Source of the DNA: Bacillus cabrialesii
GTDB lineage: Bacteria; Bacillota; Bacilli; Bacillales; Bacillaceae
DNA: 64,000 nucleotides
Direction: 5' to 3'
Assembly: GCF_004124315.2 (NCBI RefSeq)
Contig: NZ_CP096889.1
Span: 2,153,001-2,217,000 of the forward strand
Shown here: one piece after another, positions 34,269 through 43,179 of the stretch
Layout: every line of letters begins with the position of its first letter
Position numbering within the stretch: position 1 is the first letter of the stretch
Translations under genes and position numbers: made by a program
Notes under the pieces: model-generated
Told to the model about the DNA's origin: nothing
Seen by the model: only the letters and a program-made list of their open reading frames with translations
Databases searched by the model: none

Positions 34269-34883
34269 CTATTTTTGTCGAAACCGCTTTATCTTTTCGT
34301 CAAAACCTTTTACTAGGAAAAACAGAAGCAAACCGAGACTAAAGCCTCCTAGCACGTCGGTCATAAAGTGAACTCCAAGATAAATTCTGCTTATGCCAAC
34401 CAAAATTGTGATTACGCCAGCAATGGTGTATACCATTTTTTTATGTTTGGACAAAAACGGGAGGTGTTTCACTAAAAAGTAGGCAATGACAGGATAGACA
34501 CAGGCAGCGTTCATAGAGTGGCCGCTCGGAAAGCTGAAGGATGATTCATGAACCAGTGGCGCAAAATCAGGCCTTTCTCTTTCGATCCATTCTTTTAAGA
34601 CTTTGTTTAACAGCCGATCTGCGCCGAATACCAAGAGCATCAAAATGCCGTCCCATGTTTTCCTGTAAAAAAACAGCCCAGCTCCAATGATCACGATAAG
34701 AGGAAGCAGGAAAGAAGAAGCACCAAGATGCGTGATCCCTGTCATGACATCATTAAGCCATGGCTGACGGACCAAAACAGCGGCCTTGCTTATCGTTTCA
34801 TCTGCAGATTGAACAGCATTTGCATGAATGGCCGCAGCTAGAAAAAGAAAGAAAAGAAACAAACTAACGGGCTTGTACCACAA
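34269..34883 (-). CDS. yodM: PAP2-family membrane phosphatase
   Basis: A 204-residue membrane protein with about six hydrophobic segments. The three phosphatidic acid phosphatase motifs are complete: KEWIERERPDF, FPSGHSMN, and SRIYLGVHFMTDV. Members dephosphorylate undecaprenyl pyrophosphate or phosphatidylglycerol phosphate on the outer membrane face; the exact lipid is unknown. The ATG at 34913 has no ribosome binding site, whereas a TTG at 34883 follows GAGGTGG, so the TTG is chosen. It precedes yodL on the same strand with 60 bp between. Confidence 0.88.
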   Translation of the reverse strand: MWYKPVSLFLFFLFLAAAIHANAVQSADETISKAAVLVRQPWLNDVMTGITHLGASSFLLPLIVIIGAGLFFYRKTWDGILMLLVFGADRLLNKVLKEWIERERPDFAPLVHESSFSFPSGHSMNAACVYPVIAYFLVKHLPFLSKHKKMVYTIAGVITILVGISRIYLGVHFMTDVLGGFSLGLLLFFLVKGFDEKIKRFRQK

Positions 34884-34925
34884 TGTAACCACCTCAACTT
34901 TCACAGAAGTCATATAACACGAATA

Positions 34926-34956
34926 ATAAAACCGGAGCTGATGGCTCCGGTTTTAT
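34926..34956. terminator. terminator after yozD
   Basis: AAAACCGGAGC/GCTCCGGTTTT with a five-base loop, immediately downstream of the yozD stop. Confidence 0.88.
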
Positions 34957-34959
34957 GCC

Positions 34960-35136
34960 TCAATCATCTTCATCCAGCTCTTCATCTATCATACATTTTT
35001 CTATCAAATAATCAAAGGTAATATCAGCGATTTCAAACAGCTCATCCTCACTCGGTATGTAGCCCCGTCTTGCAAGCTCTCTGTAAAAAAATTCAGCGAT
35101 TTCTTCCGTATCAATCACAAGATCTATTTCTTTCAT
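34960..35136 (-). CDS. yozD: small acidic protein YozD
   Basis: A 58-residue acidic protein (MKEIDLVIDTEEIAEFFYRE... ending EELDEDD) matching the YozD family. It has no known motif; a helical fold is likely. The ATG is preceded by GGAGGCGG and a terminator follows. The function is unknown. Confidence 0.82.
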   Translation of the reverse strand: MKEIDLVIDTEEIAEFFYRELARRGYIPSEDELFEIADITFDYLIEKCMIDEELDEDD

Positions 35137-35257
35137 CTCCGTACCGCCTCCTTTTTTATGTTTTATGAAAAAACAGGCTGAATTATACCCGGTGTTCTAA
35201 ACAATTCTTTCAGTCATATACATTGAATAAAAAACAAGCCATGGGAGGCTGACGAGA

Positions 35258-35401
35258 ATGATTGCTAAAATGATGGAAGCACTGGACGGAGAAAGATTTG
35301 ATATCATAATGGAAAAAACGCTCAAAGGAATGACGCATGTCATGATATGGGGCTGTCTGCCTTATTTTTTATATGTTTTGATCCATTTGTTCACAAACTA
35401 A
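35258..35401 (+). CDS. small single-pass membrane peptide, 47 residues
   Basis: MIAKMMEALDGERFDIIME... with one membrane segment near the C terminus (about 26-45, MIWGCLPYFLYVLIHLF). GGGAGG lies 11 bases before the ATG. The stop codon overlaps the convergent yodN stop by four bases (35398-35401), with no terminator between. I cannot assign a family. It may be one of the late-named small yoy genes of B. subtilis. Confidence 0.6.
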   Translation: MIAKMMEALDGERFDIIMEKTLKGMTHVMIWGCLPYFLYVLIHLFTN

Positions 35402-36078
35402 CTGAAATGCTCTTTTAAACTTTCCAAAACAAACATCATCATATCTTTATATTCTTCATCTTGAAACATTTCATACAGAATTTTGTAGTCATTATAAATA
35501 TCCAGAAGCTCATCAACAATTGATACAGCAAGGATGTGAAGGGTATCTTGATCTTCATCATCGCCTTCAAACTGAAGAAGAGCAGACGATGCGATATCTT
35601 CGCCGATCTCATGGCCAGTTTCTCCGACATAGTGGACAAACAAAAGCTGATGTACAAACTGGTCCATTTCATATTTTCTAAGAACCAGTGTGAGATCCTC
35701 TTCCTCCGTTTCAAGCCACTCTCCATCCTTTAAACGGGTCAGCTCATAAATGATATCTTCCCAGCCATCTTCTAAATATCTCCAAATTTCTGTTCTGTGT
35801 CCGATAATGCGAAAGAGTTCTTTTCCATAATCTTTTACATAAACGACGTCCCCAATAAGGAATTCATACTCAATATCAAGTTTTTCCATGTCGACAATGA
35901 CACCCTCATAATCTTTATAAAGCTGAATGGACGATTCAAAGTATAAGACTTCATTATGATTCACTTCATAAAGATAGTGTTTATCAATTTGATGTACTTT
36001 TGTAATGGTGCCGACTGTTCCATACATAATGACGACTACGATATCCCCTACTTGGAATTTCGGTTTATTTTGCTTCAT
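35398..36078 (-). CDS. yodN: conserved protein YodN
   Basis: A 226-residue acidic cytoplasmic protein. Two KOW/SH3-like beta segments are suggested by FQVGDIVVVIMYGTVGTITKV and FLIGDVVYVKDYGKELFRIIGH, and the C-terminal half is helical. No enzyme motif is present. The ATG at 36078 (MKQNKPKF) follows GGGGGAG; an eight-codon upstream extension is rejected. Function unknown. Confidence 0.82.
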   Translation of the reverse strand: MKQNKPKFQVGDIVVVIMYGTVGTITKVHQIDKHYLYEVNHNEVLYFESSIQLYKDYEGVIVDMEKLDIEYEFLIGDVVYVKDYGKELFRIIGHRTEIWRYLEDGWEDIIYELTRLKDGEWLETEEEDLTLVLRKYEMDQFVHQLLFVHYVGETGHEIGEDIASSALLQFEGDDEDQDTLHILAVSIVDELLDIYNDYKILYEMFQDEEYKDMMMFVLESLKEHFS

Positions 36079-36191
36079 GGTGTCTCCCCCTCGCCGCAAC
36101 ATTTCTCATACGCTATCGTATGCCGGGTGACACCAATTCGCATGGGCATGAAAACCAAAGGAAATATCCAATTATGCATAAATGAGGACAT

Positions 36192-36217
36192 AAAAAAATC
36201 CGCAGTGATCTGCGGAT
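36192..36217 (-). terminator. terminator after yozE
   Basis: ATCCGCAG/CTGCGGAT with a TGAT loop, followed on the minus strand by a run of seven T. Confidence 0.85.
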
Positions 36218-36227
36218 GAAACAGCTA

Positions 36228-36452
36228 TTATCTGCCGTGCACTTCAGCCTCGTATTGATCCCAGGCTTCATCAAATGTCGCCATCGTGTGAAGATAGTCA
36301 GCGTTCAACTCTAAATATGAACTGATTTCATGATAATCGGTTGAGGTTTTCGGGAAGCTGTGATCCTCATACGCCTGATTGGCAAATTCACTGATGCTGT
36401 CCTGCGGCTTCGGGTGTCTGTATTTTAATAAATAGTGATAAAAGGATTTCAT
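36228..36452 (-). CDS. yozE: YozE family protein (UPF0346)
   Basis: A 74-residue helical protein (MKSFYHYLLKYRHPKPQDS...) identical in layout to YozE, whose structure is a small helical bundle without known activity. AGGAGGGG sets the start; its own promoter is annotated upstream and a terminator lies downstream, so it is monocistronic. Confidence 0.9.
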   Translation of the reverse strand: MKSFYHYLLKYRHPKPQDSISEFANQAYEDHSFPKTSTDYHEISSYLELNADYLHTMATFDEAWDQYEAEVHGR

Positions 36453-36488
36453 GGGTTTCCCCTCCTGGTGTCTGTCTTTTGTTGTTCT

Positions 36489-36516
36489 ATTATACAGTTC
36501 AAGTGTAAAATTACAA
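36489..36516 (-). promoter_or_regulatory. candidate sigma-A promoter of yozE
   Basis: Minus strand TTGTAA, a 16-bp spacer and a perfect TATAAT, 36 bases upstream of the yozE ATG. Confidence 0.65.
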
Positions 36517-36538
36517 CAAAAGAATACCGAAACATCAA

Positions 36539-36817
36539 TCAGGAGAAGTCAAAATAGTTGCGTTTCAGAATCCTTTCTGTCTCCATGAGCTGCTGATACG
36601 TCAGGCTTTCAGGCAGTTTTTTTGTTTGAATTAAAAGCAGCTGATCCTCAATCTCCTTTATTGTGGTTTCTTCTTGATAAGTCATTCCGCAGGAAGCACA
36701 CACCATGGCGGGGGTGTCTGTCAGTTCTATTGCTCTTGTACCATCAGGGAGCTCCCAATACACCGTGTTCCACCCGGGTACCGCTTCAAGCTCACCGCAC
36801 CATTCGCATGTTTTCAT
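36539..36817 (-). CDS. yokU: YokU, small zinc-finger protein (YgiT-type)
   Basis: A 92-residue protein with two CxxC pairs, CEWC (residues 3-6) and CASC (about 40-43), forming an MqsA/YgiT-like N-terminal zinc finger, followed by a helical tail. Its start overlaps the kamA stop by four bases (ATGA), so it is coupled to the lysine aminomutase operon as its last gene. A regulatory or maturation role for KamA is possible but unproven. Confidence 0.86.
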   Translation of the reverse strand: MKTCEWCGELEAVPGWNTVYWELPDGTRAIELTDTPAMVCASCGMTYQEETTIKEIEDQLLLIQTKKLPESLTYQQLMETERILKRNYFDFS

Positions 36818-38229
36818 GAAGAATCCCCTCCGCTTTCAGCGCCTTTCTGTTTTTTCTGCTGCGCCAAAAATTTCTTTTCTTTTAGCTGGTCTCTTTTCTC
36901 ACGCCGGTCTTTTAATGTTTCATGCTCCGGATTCGCTGTATATGCCTCTCTCCTTTTGATTCTGGCTACATTTTCCGGTGTGAATGAGACATCTTTGTCA
37001 GCAAAAATAGCACTCAGCCCGATCGGCTCCTTTTTGTCAGCGGTTTCAGGGAAAACGGACTCAAAATAAGCGTCAGCCTGGTTAGGGATATACTTCTCCG
37101 GCTCCGGATATGACGTAATCACACCTTCAAAATTTCTCAAGATGACTTTGTCAGGGCTTTGCGACAGTACATAGTTTGGCTGCAGGGCGATTTTCCCCCC
37201 GCCGCCTGGTGCGTCAACGACAAAGGTAGGTACCGCATATCCTGATGTATGTCCTCTCAGCCCTTCAATGATCTCCAACCCTTTGGAAACCGGAGCTCTG
37301 AAATGCCCAATGCCCTCTGACAGATCGCATTGGTAAATATAATACGGACGGACTCTGATTTTTACCAAGTCGTGCATGAGCTTTTTCATGATTGGAACGG
37401 AATCATTAATACCGGCTAACACGACGGCTTGATTTCCGACCGGCACTCCTGCGTTCACCAGCTTTTCACAGGCCTCAACGGATTCCTCTGTCATTTCGAT
37501 GCTTGTGTTGAAATGGGTATTCAGCCAGACAGGGTGATATTTTTTCAAAATCTCGCACAGTTGATCGGTAATGCGCTGCGGAAAGACGACCGGCGCCCTA
37601 GTTCCGATTCTGATCACTTCCATATGCGGAATGCTGCGGAGCTCTTTTAAAATGTATTCTAAAATTTGGTCATTGATCAGCAGCCCGTCGCCGCCTGAAA
37701 TCAAACAATCGCGGATTTCAGGCGTTTCTCGGATATAAGCAATCGCAGCATCAAGCTGTTTTTTAGGGACTCCCATTCCGATTTGTCCGGAAAAGCGCCT
37801 TCTTGTGCAGTAGCGGCAGTACATGGAACATTGATTGGTGACAAGAAACAGCACACGATCGGGATAGCGGTGTGTCAAACCAGGTACCGGTGAATCTTCA
37901 TCCTCATGGAGCGGGTCTTCCAGATCGTATTTTGTTTTGTGCATTTCTTCAGAAAGCGGTACAGACTGCATGCGGATCGGGCATCTTGGATTATCGGGGT
38001 CCATTAAAGAAGCATAGTAAGGTGTAATATTTAAGGGGATTGTTTTGGTCGAAATTCTGACGCCTTCCTCTTCAGCCTCGGTCAGATTGATGACTTTTTT
38101 TAAATCATCCAACGTTCTAACTGTATGTGTCAGCTGCCAAAGCCAATCGTTCCATTTCTCTTCCGGAACGTCCTTCCATAACTCGATCTCCTTCCAATGC
38201 CGTTTCGGTTTATACCATTTGCTTGCCAA
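36814..38229 (-). CDS. kamA: L-lysine 2,3-aminomutase (radical SAM)
   Basis: A 471-residue radical SAM/PLP enzyme converting L-lysine to L-beta-lysine. The iron-sulfur motif CxxxCxxC is Cys134, Cys138, Cys141 (CSMYCRYC). The SAM-binding SGGDGLL follows, and the PLP-binding lysine lies in the C-terminal DAPGGGGK segment. The translation start is a TTG at 38229 with AGGAGG seven bases before it, giving the established length; the in-frame ATG at 38280 lies inside yodP. It is the sixth gene of the yodT-S-R-Q-P-kamA-yokU operon. Confidence 0.95.
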   Translation of the reverse strand: MASKWYKPKRHWKEIELWKDVPEEKWNDWLWQLTHTVRTLDDLKKVINLTEAEEEGVRISTKTIPLNITPYYASLMDPDNPRCPIRMQSVPLSEEMHKTKYDLEDPLHEDEDSPVPGLTHRYPDRVLFLVTNQCSMYCRYCTRRRFSGQIGMGVPKKQLDAAIAYIRETPEIRDCLISGGDGLLINDQILEYILKELRSIPHMEVIRIGTRAPVVFPQRITDQLCEILKKYHPVWLNTHFNTSIEMTEESVEACEKLVNAGVPVGNQAVVLAGINDSVPIMKKLMHDLVKIRVRPYYIYQCDLSEGIGHFRAPVSKGLEIIEGLRGHTSGYAVPTFVVDAPGGGGKIALQPNYVLSQSPDKVILRNFEGVITSYPEPEKYIPNQADAYFESVFPETADKKEPIGLSAIFADKDVSFTPENVARIKRREAYTANPEHETLKDRREKRDQLKEKKFLAQQKKQKGAESGGDSS

Positions 38230-38257
38230 ATGAGTTCCTCCTCGCCATCGTTTTGAC

Positions 38258-39085
38258 TTACAGGTGCTTGCACCAAACATTCATGTTTTCAAGTCCTTCG
38301 GCTATATAGCAATTATTGGTCAGCCTTCCGCCGTATTGATAACCCGAATGGTACAACACGGCATTCATCCCAAAAGACGCAGCGCGGGCGAGAGAAAACA
38401 CATGAAAGATGTCCTTCGCAACCAATTCTCTCTCCAATGCCTCAATTAAAAAGCTCGTCAGCGAATGGCCCCGATATTCCGAAAGTACAGCGCAGTCGGT
38501 TATTTCCGCATGCCCGAGCTCTGGATTGATGTCTGCGCTTGCTGCACTGATCAGGCGGTCATGATCAAACATGACATAATACATCGTATTTTCATTCATC
38601 GTCTTTTCAATATAAGCGGGATCAAATACCGGAGTGGGGTACGTACGGAAAACTTTTTTATACAGCATCGATAGCTGGTACATGTCGTTTGTTTCTGCTT
38701 TTCTTATCGTAAATATGGGTGTATTTTTATTGCGGAGGCGAGGCGCTGTGCGATATAAAGCTTCTATCATTTCCTGTTCCTCTATATAAGAATCTGTTTG
38801 TCTCCGGTTTTCTGTGAGGTAACGGACCATGATACAAGCGGGGTGGCCAAGATAATAGCCCTCGAGAAAACCCTCCGGCGCAAATAATTGTTTAGCAAGC
38901 ACAGCCTCATCATGCTGTTTCGTATAAACGATGATTTTTTCCGCATCCTCTTCTTTTGCTGCTGCCACGATATCAGGCAGCGCCTTCTCAATGGCTCCGT
39001 CATAACGAACCACTCTGATTCGTTTATTAAAGCCGTCATAGTCCAGAACTGCTGTGACACCGTTACTCTTTATCAACTTGAGCAT
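38258..39085 (-). CDS. yodP: beta-lysine N6-acetyltransferase (AblB-like GNAT)
   Basis: A 275-residue protein whose C-terminal half (about 125-260) is a GNAT domain (IRKAETNDMYQLSMLYKKVF, then HAEITDCAVLSEYRGHSLTSFLIEAL as the acetyl-CoA loop). Next to lysine aminomutase this is the AblB pattern: it acetylates beta-lysine to N6-acetyl-beta-lysine. The ATG at 39085 follows GGGAGG and overlaps the end of yodQ by 23 bases. kamA starts 28 bases after the stop. Confidence 0.9.
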   Translation of the reverse strand: MLKLIKSNGVTAVLDYDGFNKRIRVVRYDGAIEKALPDIVAAAKEEDAEKIIVYTKQHDEAVLAKQLFAPEGFLEGYYLGHPACIMVRYLTENRRQTDSYIEEQEMIEALYRTAPRLRNKNTPIFTIRKAETNDMYQLSMLYKKVFRTYPTPVFDPAYIEKTMNENTMYYVMFDHDRLISAASADINPELGHAEITDCAVLSEYRGHSLTSFLIEALERELVAKDIFHVFSLARAASFGMNAVLYHSGYQYGGRLTNNCYIAEGLENMNVWCKHL

Positions 39086-40367
39086 CCGCATCCTCCCTGT
39101 CTGTATGAAGACCGCACCAATCCATAACAAAAAGCGCAATAATTTTAGCAGATTCTATCATGGCTTCAACCTCAATGTACTCATTTGCCTGATGGGCTGT
39201 TTTTGTTTCCCCAGGCCCGAAGACAATCACTGGCGTATCTCCGGCATGATATAAAAGCCCTCCGTCCGTTCCCCATGGCGAGGCTTCGATGATTGGCGCT
39301 GTCTGCTTCATTTTTTGATAGGCTGATTGCAGCACTGAAATTAAAGGGTGGCCATCAGGTAAATCATTCGGCAGCCATTGAGCGCCGAACCATTCCACTT
39401 TTATCGGATGGCGTTTAAACCATTCGTCACGGTACTCTAAATCCTTCAGCCAGTTTTCCAATTCAAGTTTTACGGCTTCAGGTTTTTCTTGGGGAGCAAT
39501 TCCGCATCTCCCTTCTATGACGACACGGTCTGCAACTGAAGATGGCCACGCACCGCCTGAGATGGTGCCGATATTCACCGGTACCGGTATTGGGATATTG
39601 TCATACAGCGGCTCTGAAATTCTCGCATTGCGGACTTTCTCCAGCTCTTGTATGGCTGTGATCACGTGCATGCTTTTTTCAATCGCGCTTACTCCCTCGT
39701 AGCGAGCACCCCCATGTGCCGCTAATCCCTTCACTGTAATCCGAAACCACATCGAGCCCTGCTGCTTTATAAAAAGTTTCATATTCGTCGGTTCCGGAAT
39801 CAGCGCGCCGTCAGCACGATAGCCTCTCATGATGGCGGACAGTGTTCCGGCGCCGCCGCACTCTTCATCTACAACACTTTGAAACAATACATCTCCCTTC
39901 AATTTAACATCGCAGGCGTGCAGGGCTTCTAAAGCAAAAAGAAGGGCTGTATTGCCTCCCTTCATATCCGTTGAGCCGCGGCCGTATATTTTACCGTTTT
40001 CTTCGACAGCTTGATACGGTTCATACTTCCAATCCTTTACGCTGCCTTCAGGCACAACATCGATATGACCGTTTAAAATCAGCGACCGCCCCCCGCCCGC
40101 TCCCGTTTTTTTTGCAACGATGTTCGGACTTTCATGAAAATCGGAACGGTCTGATTTAAAGTAGGGATGCTGTTTTAATTGCTTAAGGCTTGGCTCCCAC
40201 ACGTCAATGTCCATATGAAATTGCCGGAGCTTTTCAAGCACGACGGCTTGGGCGTTAAACTCTGAGCCCAATGTGCTTTTTTCTCCAATCAGCCTTTTGA
40301 GAAGACGAATGGCTTTGGCCGAATGCTGATCAAGCCACCCGATTACTTTTCTCTCAATGTCTTGCAT
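39063..40367 (-). CDS. yodQ: M20-family deacylase (ArgE/DapE type)
   Basis: A 434-residue zinc aminoacylase. Metal-binding residues are seen as LNGHIDVVPEG, GRGSTDMKGG, DEECGGAGT and the C-terminal GTDGGLLYHAG and GETKTAHQANEYIE. It should remove an acyl group from an amino acid, possibly N-acetyl-beta-lysine or a downstream product in this operon. The second of two close ATG codons (40367) has the right spacing to AAGGGGG. It lies 14 bases after yodR. Confidence 0.88.
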   Translation of the reverse strand: MQDIERKVIGWLDQHSAKAIRLLKRLIGEKSTLGSEFNAQAVVLEKLRQFHMDIDVWEPSLKQLKQHPYFKSDRSDFHESPNIVAKKTGAGGGRSLILNGHIDVVPEGSVKDWKYEPYQAVEENGKIYGRGSTDMKGGNTALLFALEALHACDVKLKGDVLFQSVVDEECGGAGTLSAIMRGYRADGALIPEPTNMKLFIKQQGSMWFRITVKGLAAHGGARYEGVSAIEKSMHVITAIQELEKVRNARISEPLYDNIPIPVPVNIGTISGGAWPSSVADRVVIEGRCGIAPQEKPEAVKLELENWLKDLEYRDEWFKRHPIKVEWFGAQWLPNDLPDGHPLISVLQSAYQKMKQTAPIIEASPWGTDGGLLYHAGDTPVIVFGPGETKTAHQANEYIEVEAMIESAKIIALFVMDWCGLHTDREDADAQVDKE

Positions 40368-40381
40368 CCTCATTCCCCCTT

Positions 40382-41035
40382 TTAAGAAAAAGGCATATCT
40401 ATTTTGATTTCAGCTTCAGTCAGCCTCGTCACCTCATCGATTGTCGAGCCATTCATCAGCTCTTTTAAAATAAAGTGATGGCCGTCGACCTCAAGAACCG
40501 CTTTTTCAGTAATGATCAAATCTACACAGCCTGCTGCAGTTAACGGAAGCGTGCATGTTTCCGTTAATTTAGGCCTTCCCTTTTGATCAGTATGACTCAT
40601 GACGACAACCACTTTTTTCGCTTTTTGGGCCAGTTCCATCGCGCCGCCCATGCCCGGCACCTTTTTTCCCGGGACAAGCCAATTTGCCAAATCGCCTGAC
40701 TGGCTAACCTGCAGGGCGCCTAAAATGGTAATGTCAATTTTGCCTCTTCTGATCATCGCAAAAGACATCGTTGTATCAAAATAAGACGCCCCTTTTACAG
40801 CTCGGACAGGATATCCCGCAGCGTTGCATAAATGTTCATCCTCTTCTCCCTTGTCAGGGCTTTCGCCAATGCCAAGCACACCGTTTTCCGCCTGAAACAT
40901 GACCTGCATATCAGCCGGCAAAAAGTTCGGCACCAAAGATGGGATGCCGATACCGAGATTCACAATCATGCCCGGTTTGATTTCAGAAGCGGCCCGCTTT
41001 GCGATCTGTTCTCTCTCTGCTACTCCCAAGCCCAT
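40382..41035 (-). CDS. yodR: CoA transferase subunit B
   Basis: A 217-residue beta subunit of a 3-oxoacid CoA-transferase (AtoA/ScoB-like). The catalytic glutamate that forms the glutamyl-CoA thioester is in FQAENGVLGIG, and the glycine-rich segment is VPGMGGAMEL. It pairs with YodS. In lysine fermentation pathways a CoA transferase acts on the acetoacetyl/butyryl stage, so a role in breaking down beta-lysine carbon is reasonable. The start overlaps yodS by 16 bases; a GTG two codons upstream is the alternative. Confidence 0.9.
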   Translation of the reverse strand: MGLGVAEREQIAKRAASEIKPGMIVNLGIGIPSLVPNFLPADMQVMFQAENGVLGIGESPDKGEEDEHLCNAAGYPVRAVKGASYFDTTMSFAMIRRGKIDITILGALQVSQSGDLANWLVPGKKVPGMGGAMELAQKAKKVVVVMSHTDQKGRPKLTETCTLPLTAAGCVDLIITEKAVLEVDGHHFILKELMNGSTIDEVTRLTEAEIKIDMPFS

Positions 41036-41709
41036 TTCCACTTCACTCCTTCGCTTCTCACAACCCCCTCGACAAAAACCCCCGGTGTGACAATCATTTC
41101 TTCGGAGATTTCTCCCATCGTGACAATGCGCTCAGCTTCGGCAAAGGTTCTCCTGGCGGCCATTGCCATAAGCGGATTCATATTGCGCGCTGTTTTGTTA
41201 TACGTTAAATTGCCGAATTCATCGGCAATGTGCGCATTGATGAAAGCAAAATCTGCTGTCAGCGCCTCTTCAACCAAGTATCGCTTCCCCGCCACAGACA
41301 CGATGTCCTTCTTTTCACAAACCATTTGATTATCAATACCGACGTCGGTTAAAATGCCGCCGAGCCCCGAGCCGCCGGCGCGAATTCTTTCTGCAAGCGT
41401 TCCCTGCGGTGAAAATTGAACCTCTAACGTCCCGTCTGTCATCTGTTTTCCGGCTACAGGATTGGAACCGATATGCGATGCGATCAAGGTTTTGACTCGT
41501 TGATTGACAATAAGCGGGCCGATCCCTATTTCCGGGAAACCGGCATCATTGCAAATGACCGTTAAATCTTTTATACCGCTGTCCAAAATAGCTTCAATGA
41601 ATGAAGGAGGCGACCCAACTCCCCCAAAACCGCCAAACATCAGGACCGATCCGTCCTGAACATCCGCAATTGCGGTTTCGATGCTGATTGTTTTTTGAAA
41701 TGGCGCCAT
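41020..41709 (-). CDS. yodS: CoA transferase subunit A
   Basis: A 229-residue alpha subunit (AtoD/ScoA-like). The CoA-binding GGFGGVGSPPSFIEAI near the N terminus and GGSGLGGILTDVG are conserved. It forms an alpha2beta2 enzyme with YodR. It lies 17 bases after yodT and overlaps yodR. Confidence 0.91.
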   Translation of the reverse strand: MAPFQKTISIETAIADVQDGSVLMFGGFGGVGSPPSFIEAILDSGIKDLTVICNDAGFPEIGIGPLIVNQRVKTLIASHIGSNPVAGKQMTDGTLEVQFSPQGTLAERIRAGGSGLGGILTDVGIDNQMVCEKKDIVSVAGKRYLVEEALTADFAFINAHIADEFGNLTYNKTARNMNPLMAMAARRTFAEAERIVTMGEISEEMIVTPGVFVEGVVRSEGVKWKWAWE

Positions 41710-41726
41710 TTGATTTCAATCCTTTT

Positions 41727-43049
41727 TCATTTTTTTTCAACCGCTGCAATTGTTTCTGAAAAAATAGATATAAGTTCTTCAATTTCACCATCAGAAATCG
41801 TAAAAGGAGGAGCAATAATAACAGCATCTCCTTCCCCGCTGTCTATTCCCGCTTTGGCAGGATATACAATCAGCCCGCGTTTTTTCGCCTCGCCGACAAT
41901 AAGCTGGGTAACCGCCTGCTCTGGCGGAAAAACTTCCTTCGTTTTCTTGTCTGCTACAAATTCAACGCCTAATAGCAGACCTTTTCCGCGCACATCACCT
42001 ATGATCTTGCTTTGAGACGCTGCCTCAATAAGCTTCTTCTTCAGCACAGTCCCCTTTTTTTCTGATTGTTTGATCAAGCCGTGCTTTAACACATACCGCA
42101 AAACTTCAAGAGCGGCTTTGGCTGAATAAGGATGTGCACTATATGTGTGGCCGCTCATAATCACACCTGATCCTTGTTTTATCGTTTCAATAATAGAATG
42201 AGATACAACGGCAGCGGCAATAGGCGCATAACCGGCGCCGAGGCCTTTCCCTAGTACAGCAATATCAGGAACAGTGTGCCAATGCTCTGTCGCGAGCATT
42301 CTTCCTGTTCTTCCAAGCCCTGTCATCACCTCGTCTGCAATAAAGAGCACATCGTGTGTGCGGCATACCTCACTTAATCTTTCATAATATCCCGGAGGCG
42401 GGGTGATCGCTGCTCCTGCGGCTCCAATAATGGGCTCAGCCACAAAGCCGGCGATAAATTGGCTTCCAATTCTTTTGATCGCAGTTTCCAGTTCATCAGC
42501 GGCAGTCTGAACAAAGTCTTCTTCCGTTTCATGATTCCGCCGATAGCCATCAGGAGCTGAAATAGCTGGATACCGCTCAATCAGATGGGTGAACCGGTAT
42601 CTCCTTTCATAAAAACCAGATAATGAAAGCGCTCCCAAAGTTATTCCGTGGTAACTGCTCCATCGAGACAAAAAGATGGATTTTTGTGTTTGCTTTTTTT
42701 CCTGCCAATACTGAATGGCGATTTTCATAGCTGTTTCTATCGCTTCTGATCCGCTGTTGACAAAAAAAGACCAATTCAGGTCCCCCGGCAGCCTCTGTGC
42801 CAAGAGAGCGGCTAATTGCTCAGCAGGCTCGCTCGTAAACTGTGAGCGATAAGCAAAAGACACCTGATCAAGCTGTTCTTTCAGCTTCTCAGTCACTTCA
42901 CGAACCCCGTGGCCGATATTGCATGTCACCGCACCTGATGAGCCGTCAAGATATTTTTTTCCGGTCTGATCGTAAACATATGAACCCTTTGCATAACTGA
43001 CCACCGGATACGCCGAACTAAGCTCCGGCTTAATCAAATAACTGCTCAT
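41727..43049 (-). CDS. yodT: class III PLP aminotransferase
   Basis: A 440-residue omega-amino-acid aminotransferase. Conserved features: VNSGSEAIETAMK at the PLP phosphate site, DEVMTGLGRTGR with the pyridine-nitrogen Asp, and the Schiff-base lysine in LGKGLGAGYAP. As first gene of the beta-lysine operon, it probably transaminates (acetyl-)beta-lysine or a product. GAGGTGG precedes the ATG and a sigma-E-like promoter lies upstream, matching the mother-cell expression reported for this operon. Confidence 0.92.
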   Translation of the reverse strand: MSSYLIKPELSSAYPVVSYAKGSYVYDQTGKKYLDGSSGAVTCNIGHGVREVTEKLKEQLDQVSFAYRSQFTSEPAEQLAALLAQRLPGDLNWSFFVNSGSEAIETAMKIAIQYWQEKKQTQKSIFLSRWSSYHGITLGALSLSGFYERRYRFTHLIERYPAISAPDGYRRNHETEEDFVQTAADELETAIKRIGSQFIAGFVAEPIIGAAGAAITPPPGYYERLSEVCRTHDVLFIADEVMTGLGRTGRMLATEHWHTVPDIAVLGKGLGAGYAPIAAAVVSHSIIETIKQGSGVIMSGHTYSAHPYSAKAALEVLRYVLKHGLIKQSEKKGTVLKKKLIEAASQSKIIGDVRGKGLLLGVEFVADKKTKEVFPPEQAVTQLIVGEAKKRGLIVYPAKAGIDSGEGDAVIIAPPFTISDGEIEELISIFSETIAAVEKK

Positions 43050-43077
43050 GCTCCCACCTCAAAAACCCTTTTGATAC

Positions 43078-43107
43078 ATTGTATGAGTGTCCAAATTGCG
43101 GCATGAC
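43078..43107 (-). promoter_or_regulatory. sigma-E-like promoter of the yodT operon
   Basis: Minus strand CATACAAT (43085-43078), a close match to the sigma-E -10 (CATACANT), with GTCATG 16 bases upstream as a weak -35. It is about 30 bases upstream of the yodT start. Confidence 0.5.
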
Positions 43108-43131
43108 GTTCCCCGCAAAAACTTTTTCACA

Positions 43132-43168
43132 CAAAAAAGAGCCTTCCATAATGGAAAGGCTCTTTTTG
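43132..43168. terminator. terminator after the YjcZ-like ORF
   Basis: AAAAAGAGCC plus TTCCA pair with TGGAA and GGCTCTTTTT with one bulged base, between the small ORF and yodT. Confidence 0.85.
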
Positions 43169-43179
43169 AATTTCAACAT

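Noticed and set aside
36674..37069. 131-codon frame opposite yokU/kamA
   Set aside because: Spans two well supported genes on the opposite strand and has no recognisable protein features.
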